Of a DNA stretch of 64,000 nucleotides, positions 59,629 to 64,000 are shown piece by piece. The number at the start of each line of letters is the position of its first letter. The stretch's first letter is position 1. The stretch covers positions 185,281 through 249,280 of the forward strand of contig JACKAP010000008.1 of the NCBI GenBank assembly GCA_020635015.1. The letters run 5' to 3'. The position numbers and the translations under genes are program-made. This stretch comes from Calditrichia bacterium. GTDB lineage: Bacteria > Calditrichota > Calditrichia > RBG-13-44-9 > J075. The notes beneath the pieces were generated by a model that was not told the DNA's origin, made no database searches, and saw only the letters and a list, made by a program, of their open reading frames with translations.

Positions 59629-60048
59629 ATGCCAACCTTATCCCGCTGGTTTATCAAGACCGGGCTGGTTTATTTTGTTGCCTCGTTATTGCTGAGCCTG
59701 CTGCAAAAAATGGGCGCGGCGGGGGAGATCTGGTCTGGGCTGAGCGCCTTCACCCCGCTGTTCTATCACTGGCTGATGCTGGGGTGGATCACCCAGATCA
59801 TCATCGGGGTATCCTGGTGGATGTTTCCCCGCCGCGACCGCGAACAGCCCCGGGGCAGCGAACGAATGGGGTGGGTGATCTATGGCGCGCTCAACGGCGG
59901 ACTGCTGCTGCGGGCGCTCTCGGAACCGTTCGTGGTGCGCGGCACCGATCCGCTGCTGAGCGGGCTGGCGCTGCTGGCCGCCCTTGCCCAGTGGCTCGCA
60001 GGAGCACTCTACGTGGCCCAGATCTGGCCGCGGGTGAAGCTGAAGTAG
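59629..60048 (+). CDS. Four-helix membrane protein, first of a tandem pair
   Basis: A 139-residue protein with four membrane segments. TPLFYHWLMLGWITQIIIGV and SWWMFPRRDREQ resemble one four-helix unit of NnrS/heme-copper-oxidase-subunit-I-like proteins with a conserved His (YHW). AGGAG upstream. Its relative follows 12 bases downstream. Confidence 0.75.
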   Translation: MPTLSRWFIKTGLVYFVASLLLSLLQKMGAAGEIWSGLSAFTPLFYHWLMLGWITQIIIGVSWWMFPRRDREQPRGSERMGWVIYGALNGGLLLRALSEPFVVRGTDPLLSGLALLAALAQWLAGALYVAQIWPRVKLK

Positions 60049-60060
60049 GGGAGAGAAGCG

Positions 60061-60492
60061 ATGCCAAAACTGTCGGTTTACTTCATTCGCGCGGCGCTGC
60101 TTTATCTCCTGGCCGGATTTACCCTGGGAGCGCTGCTGCTGACCCAGAAAGGCCTGCCCTTCGCCGTAGAAATATGGCTGCTGCGGCCGCTGCATATCGA
60201 AGTGGTGATCTTCGGCTGGATCTTGCAACTGGTGATGGGAGTGGCCTTTTGGATGATGCCGCGTTTTGCGGAAGCGCCCTTCCGGGGTGATGAGCGCCCG
60301 GCCTGGCTGGCGTTCATCTGCCTCAATCTCGGCATCTGGTTAAACCTGATCAGCTTCCTGATATATGATGCCGCACTACTCGGACTCGCCGGCCGTGCTT
60401 TGGAGGTGTTGGCAATTGTATTGTTTGCCCGCCACCTCTGGCCGCGTATCAAACCCTTCGCCGATAAACTGGCGGCAAAGGGCCGGGAATGA
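60061..60492 (+). CDS. Four-helix membrane protein, second of a tandem pair
   Basis: A 143-residue homologue of the preceding gene: LRPLHIEVVIFGWILQLVMG, VAFWMMPRFAEAP with His in LHIE at the position of YHW, and PRIKPF at the end like PRVKLK. GGGGAGAG upstream. The pair would together make an eight-helix unit; heme binding is suggested by the family resemblance only. Confidence 0.75.
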   Translation: MPKLSVYFIRAALLYLLAGFTLGALLLTQKGLPFAVEIWLLRPLHIEVVIFGWILQLVMGVAFWMMPRFAEAPFRGDERPAWLAFICLNLGIWLNLISFLIYDAALLGLAGRALEVLAIVLFARHLWPRIKPFADKLAAKGRE

Positions 60493-60562
60493 TCCAGAAA
60501 TTTTCCACATTCAGGATAAGAAGCGAATCCTCTTGTGCGATTAACAAATTAACGAGGTCTCC

Positions 60563-60922
60563 ATGAACCCCAAAACTCTGGTTGAAAAATGGGTTGCAGC
60601 ATTCAACAGCGCCGATGCCGATGCATTGGCGGAGTATTACGCCGAAGATGCGGTCAACCACCAGGTGGCGGAAGCGCCGGTGCGGGGCCGGGAAGCAATC
60701 CGGGAGATGTTCCGGCGGGAGTTCGCCCGGGCGGAGATGACCTGCATCATCGAGAATCTGTTTGAAGACGGCGAATGGGCCATCCTGGAATGGAAAGACC
60801 CGCTCGGGCTCCGGGGGTGCGGATTTTTTCAGGTTCGGGAGCATAAAATCATTTTTCAACGGGGATACTGGGATAAATTGTCGTTTTTGAGAATGCATGG
60901 TTTACCGATTCCCAATCAGTAA
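60563..60922 (+). CDS. SnoaL/NTF2-like fold protein
   Basis: A 119-residue single-domain protein of the SnoaL-like polyketide-cyclase/ketosteroid-isomerase fold: VEKWVAAFNSADADALAEYY, AEDAVNHQVAEAPVRGREAI, FFQVREHKIIFQRGYWDKLS. GAGGT upstream. Ligand unknown. Confidence 0.85.
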   Translation: MNPKTLVEKWVAAFNSADADALAEYYAEDAVNHQVAEAPVRGREAIREMFRREFARAEMTCIIENLFEDGEWAILEWKDPLGLRGCGFFQVREHKIIFQRGYWDKLSFLRMHGLPIPNQ

Positions 60923-60964
60923 CCAATAGGTGAATGTGACCAATAGGTGAATGTGACCGGAGAT

Positions 60965-61540
60965 TTACGGCAAAGAGCGCACCGCCCGCACATAGCTGCG
61001 GCTTTTGGCGTCGTAATAGCCGCAATAGCCTTCATTGAGGAACACCCGCCAGGCGGAACCGTCCGGATAAAGGTCGGAAGTCCAGATCCAGACTTGTTTT
61101 GGATCGAATAGCGGATCGATATATAATTCATTCTCGAATTTGGCCGCTGCCAGAAGCGACATTGCCTCCTCTAATGTGGGCAGCCGCCAATTGCTATGAC
61201 CAGCAAATCTTTCTTGATTTAGATAGTCGATCATATTGGCGGCCTGGGCATGGGGAATGTGGATCTTCGAACCTGAGCGCATCCACATCAGACCGGTGGT
61301 GGCGTCGATGACCGCGAGACCATCTGCTGTCAGTTGATATTGATGGATGATGCCTTTTCCTGCTTTGTGCTTGTGAAAGTCATAAAATCCCATGTCAACG
61401 ATCATTGTGCGGGCGGCATCGACCGAAAGTGTATCGGGTGCGGCGCGCAACTGCACCGGCTGCGGCGTTTCGCCGGTGCAACTGAGTAGTAGGCAGAGGA
61501 AGACCGCCGCGATTGCAGATATGGATTGATTACCTGGCAT
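60965..61540 (-). CDS. DUF1566 (Lcl-like) lipoprotein
   Basis: Start ATG at 61540; an upstream TTG is less likely. Lipobox LLLSC near residue 22. The DUF1566 domain (about 75-191) has LAVIDATTGLMWMRSG, SNWRLPTLEEAMSL, WTSDLYPDGSAWRVFLNEGY and SYVRAVRSLP, as in legionella collagen-like and many secreted proteins. Probably surface exposed. Confidence 0.83.
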   Translation of the reverse strand: MPGNQSISAIAAVFLCLLLSCTGETPQPVQLRAAPDTLSVDAARTMIVDMGFYDFHKHKAGKGIIHQYQLTADGLAVIDATTGLMWMRSGSKIHIPHAQAANMIDYLNQERFAGHSNWRLPTLEEAMSLLAAAKFENELYIDPLFDPKQVWIWTSDLYPDGSAWRVFLNEGYCGYYDAKSRSYVRAVRSLP

Positions 61541-61773
61541 CGTTTTCTTACCTGGTTTGTTAAACAATGGGGCGAAACGACATCTGATGGCCTAAAATAA
61601 ATCACATTCGCCAAAAATGACAGCGCTAAAATAATTTCGCTCCTGCTGCCGCCCTTCAACCTCCTCACGTGGCGCTTATTGGGCCACTTATGGTTTGCTA
61701 ATTTGAGTGTCTTCTCCTTTTTAGCGACACTATGCATCCGATCTACTGAGCTATGTCATCTTGTTACAGATAC

Positions 61774-61818
61774 AAATAGTCTGGTATGACCCGTAGTCTG
61801 GGTCATACCAGACTATTT
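61774..61818 (-). terminator. Perfect 19-bp stem across the stop codon
   Basis: 61774-61792 and 61800-61818 are perfect complements with a seven-base loop. Read on the minus strand, the stem starts in the last Lys codon and contains the TAG of the gene at 61813. Only a weak T-run (ttt) follows. Same design as 24553-24603. Confidence 0.75.
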
Positions 61819-62244
61819 CACCAGTAACATCTTTCGGGCTGCTATGGAAGATCCGGCGCGCAGCCGGTAGAGGTAAACGCCGGATGCCACCGGCTCACCT
61901 TTTTCATTCCTCCCATCCCAAACCAGCGAGTGGGTTCCTGCCGATTGTCTGCCTGCAGCCAGGGTGCGGATCTCGCGCCCGCCACTGTCGAAAATCTTCA
62001 GTGAAATTTTAACGACTTGCGCCAAATCATAGCGAATGGTGGTGGATGGATTGTAAAAGAAACCGGATTTGCCCAGGAAGATATCGGTCAGGTACAACGT
62101 CAACAGCAGCGTCAGCAGGGCCAGCAGCTTATTGGCGGTGCGATTGCCTTTTTTGACCGTCAACAGAACTGCAGTCAGGAAGGCGCCCTGGAGGGAGGCG
62201 CAGGCGTAGAAGATGGACCAGGGGGTGAGTTGAATGGGCGTCAT
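61813..62244 (-). pseudogene. Chimeric frame: truncated AraC-type membrane N-terminus joined to a FlgD-like tail
   Basis: Residues 1-56 (TPWSIFYACASLQGAFLTAV, KGNRTANKLLALLTLLLTLY) look like the start of a multi-helix membrane N-terminus of AraC-family regulators. From residue 66 the sequence is NPSTTIRYDLAQVVKISLKI, DSGGREIRTLAAGRQSAGTH and SGVYLYRLRAGS, the C-terminal sorting tail of secreted proteins. The two parts do not belong together, and the tail lost its usual NYPNPF start. Probably the scar of a deletion that removed the HTH and most of a surface protein. Confidence 0.65.
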
Positions 62245-62318
62245 GGGATTCTATACCCTAAAAGCACCGAAAATGTTTTAAAAAATTTACCGGCGGGGAA
62301 TATTCATTTTGGTAAAAA

Positions 62319-62564
62319 TTATTTTTCCCTGAAGTCCTCATATTCAATCAACTCCCCATCCTCATCCCATTCATAAACCACTTCCAGTCCATTGGGGCCA
62401 AAGAGTTCTGTCCGGAGTTTTTTGCCATCCATGAAAAATGATCTCTGCACCACCTGATCATTCTCATCATATTTTTGATACCAGGCACTTGCCAGGTACC
62501 CATGATCGTAGAAAAGACCGTCAATGAATTCGATATGGGACATGGAGTCGGGATGGAATGTCAT
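62319..62564 (-). CDS. Small hypothetical protein
   Basis: Eighty-one acidic residues, AGGAGA before the start. FIDGLFYDHGYLASAWYQKY, ENDQVVQRSFFMDGKKLRTE and LFGPNGLEVVYEWDEDGELI suggest a short series of MORN-like strands, as in the antitoxin-type repeat proteins. Not recognised. Confidence 0.6.
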   Translation of the reverse strand: MTFHPDSMSHIEFIDGLFYDHGYLASAWYQKYDENDQVVQRSFFMDGKKLRTELFGPNGLEVVYEWDEDGELIEYEDFREK

Positions 62565-62708
62565 GGTAATCTCCTGATGCCAATTCTTTTGCCGAATTAA
62601 GTTTTATCACTCTCACTATAAGTTGTATTTCGCTATCACCCCCACCTCTATTCAGAGGTGGGGGGAATCTGCTATTTTTTGTGATGCGGTTAATCCTATC
62701 GCTTGCGC

Positions 62709-63461
62709 TTACTGATGTTGGCCCGGTCCAATCGTGAGATAATATGTTACATCGCTGACTCCGAACGGTTCCGGAAACTCGGCATAAATATGCAGGGTGT
62801 GCTCGCCGGCGGACAGGGGGGCGAGCATGATGAAGTGCCCGTCACTCACCGCCGGGTAATAGTTACCTGCGGGCGCGTTGAAGCCGAAAAGTTCAAGTAC
62901 GTTCCCATCGGGCAGGGTGTAATCGAAAAGCCCGGGGGACTGCACCCGGAATGCGTCGATATTCCCAACGGCCGCGCCATCGATCTCAAACATGATGTTT
63001 TGAGTTGCCTCCACGGCTGCGGCCGCGGCGGCTCTCAGCTCGTTTTCATCTTCCGGGTCGCCGAGAGCCGGTGCAAAGAACCATCCGGCCACATCGATGA
63101 AAAGCATCTTGCCGGATGGTATCCATGCCGTCCGTACGGCAGTACCGCCGAAGGTGCGTGCCAGGAACCAGACCGAACCGCTTTGTCCGGCTGCGACAAA
63201 TTCTCCGGTCTCGTCCAGCACCGGACTCGATGCCGCTGGAATGGCCCACAGCCACTGCCAGTATGCGACCGACCACTCGCCGTAGGATTGGCCATGGGGG
63301 CGTGCCTGGGGTGGAATGACCGCAGGATGCGGCGTGCCGCCGTTCACCTTAGCGAAAGACTGGGCAGCCGGTTCGAATGATGTCACGGCATCCTCACCGG
63401 CGCACCCCGCCAGGAGTAGTCCGACGGTTATGAACAATACAGGTAGTGTAAATTTCTTCAT
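62709..63461 (-). CDS. Lipoprotein of unknown function
   Basis: Lipobox LLAGC (C20) after a strong signal, AAGGAGAG upstream. The mature part has HGQSYGEWSVAYWQWLWAIP, GQSGSVWFLARTFGGTAVRT, PSGKMLFIDVAGWFFAP and a C-terminal beta-rich domain ending DVTYYLTIGPGQHQ. The pattern recurs in secreted proteins of many environmental bacteria, but no function is known to me. Confidence 0.75.
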   Translation of the reverse strand: MKKFTLPVLFITVGLLLAGCAGEDAVTSFEPAAQSFAKVNGGTPHPAVIPPQARPHGQSYGEWSVAYWQWLWAIPAASSPVLDETGEFVAAGQSGSVWFLARTFGGTAVRTAWIPSGKMLFIDVAGWFFAPALGDPEDENELRAAAAAAVEATQNIMFEIDGAAVGNIDAFRVQSPGLFDYTLPDGNVLELFGFNAPAGNYYPAVSDGHFIMLAPLSAGEHTLHIYAEFPEPFGVSDVTYYLTIGPGQHQ

Positions 63462-64000
63462 GAATCTCTCCTTTGTTTTATGGGTAGCGGTAGAAACTCA
63501 ATCCAAAATGGTTGTCGCCTATAATTGCTGTACCAAAAATTTTATCGATGGTAGAAGGGGGCATGAGTACAGGGGGAAAACGGACTTTAGCCCCAGCAAT
63601 CTATCACCCTATATGTTTAATGACCGCTCTACGATATGCTTATGAAAATTACGCAATATTCGATTTAAAATAAAGAATAATTTCACAATCCAGAATGTCA
63701 TCCCGGAACAGTTTTTCATTACCATCCAGGCAGGATGAATTTTTTGGTGAGAAGATGACCCTGCAGATTTTATCCGTCCTATTTCTGACACTATGTTAAA
63801 ATGTCGGAAAATGTGTTTTTTATCATACTGATGTCTATAAAAGTATAACCATGTGTTTTTTGGTATGGCTATTCTTTGTGACCACAAACCGCTGTAAATA
63901 TGGAAAATAAAGGATTGATTCCGGCGTTGGTACCAAACTTGTGATAACAGCGATAGGAACCGAAACAAAAGAATGTTTAACCGGCAAAACCGACAGGCGG
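63462..64000. other. AT-rich region without a supported gene
   Basis: No frame has a good start, ribosome site or recognisable product. A minus-strand frame at 63609-63968 is rich in aromatic and basic residues and has the base composition of non-coding DNA. Confidence 0.5.

Noticed and set aside
63609..63968. Hypothetical minus-strand gene of 119 residues
   Set aside because: TTG-type start without ribosome site, composition rich in Phe, Tyr, Arg and His as expected for AT-rich non-coding DNA.

Overview
The window carries about 58 protein genes, two tRNA genes and a very large amount of structured intergenic repeat DNA. It looks like a chromosome segment from an uncultured member of the Fibrobacterota-Chlorobiota-Bacteroidota side of the bacterial tree, most like Calditrichota or candidate phylum KSB1. 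The reasons are two FlgD/Por-like C-terminal tails with an NPSTT motif, many lipoproteins with lipoboxes, and three promoters that fit the Bacteroidota-type pattern (TTG, 20 bases, TAnnTTTG). The phylum is an inference. No prophage, transposase, CRISPR array or rRNA operon is visible.

Layout. 0.1-6.2 kb: asparagine synthetase A, an unknown gene, a penicillin-binding-like serine hydrolase, and an NlpC/P60 lipoprotein with an Ala-Glu dipeptide epimerase, a murein peptide salvage pair. 6.2-9.4 kb: a MazEF toxin-antitoxin pair, then a minus-strand set of porin, FMN-binding protein and four-helix membrane protein. 9.5-17.3 kb: an SDR oxidoreductase, three GxSxG serine hydrolases in a row (DUF2235, esterase, patatin), an M1 aminopeptidase and a small secreted protein. 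17.5-22.9 kb: a lipoprotein, a HipA-like kinase with DUF3037 partner, and a minus-strand cold-adaptation group (cold-shock protein, DEAD-box helicase, fatty-acid desaturase). 23.2-36 kb: surface and envelope proteins (lamin-tail protein, WD40-like lipoprotein), a transmembrane Ser/Thr kinase, a CFI-box protein with a lysozyme-like domain, and a two-gene unknown envelope module. 36-41 kb: a minus-strand operon of ArnT-like glycosyltransferase, LytS-type kinase, LytTR regulator and methyltransferase, followed by a plus-strand acetyltransferase. 41-46.5 kb: tRNA-Val, tRNA-Ala, a GIDE-domain membrane protein and an ADP-forming acyl-CoA synthetase. 47.5-58 kb: sugar-acid and keto-acid metabolism (FAD dehydrogenase, TPP enzyme, Gfo/Idh/MocA, two 2-hydroxyacid dehydrogenases, lactonase, HpaI aldolase, SIS isomerase) with one STAS protein. 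58-64 kb: a fused membrane methyltransferase, an SDR pseudogene, two tandem four-helix proteins and several small secreted or hypothetical proteins.

The most unusual content is between the genes. Nearly every gap holds tandem arrays of 7-base units (sometimes 8 or 6) whose unit differs from gap to gap, often touching a stop or start codon and often arranged as inverted arms of a hairpin. One hairpin type recurs four times with a conserved core of about 55 bases; two copies have recognisable terminal inverted repeats, so it resembles a miniature mobile element. Both genes with FlgD-like tails end in a perfect 19-22 bp inverted repeat with a 7-base loop that starts in the last codons and includes the stop codon.
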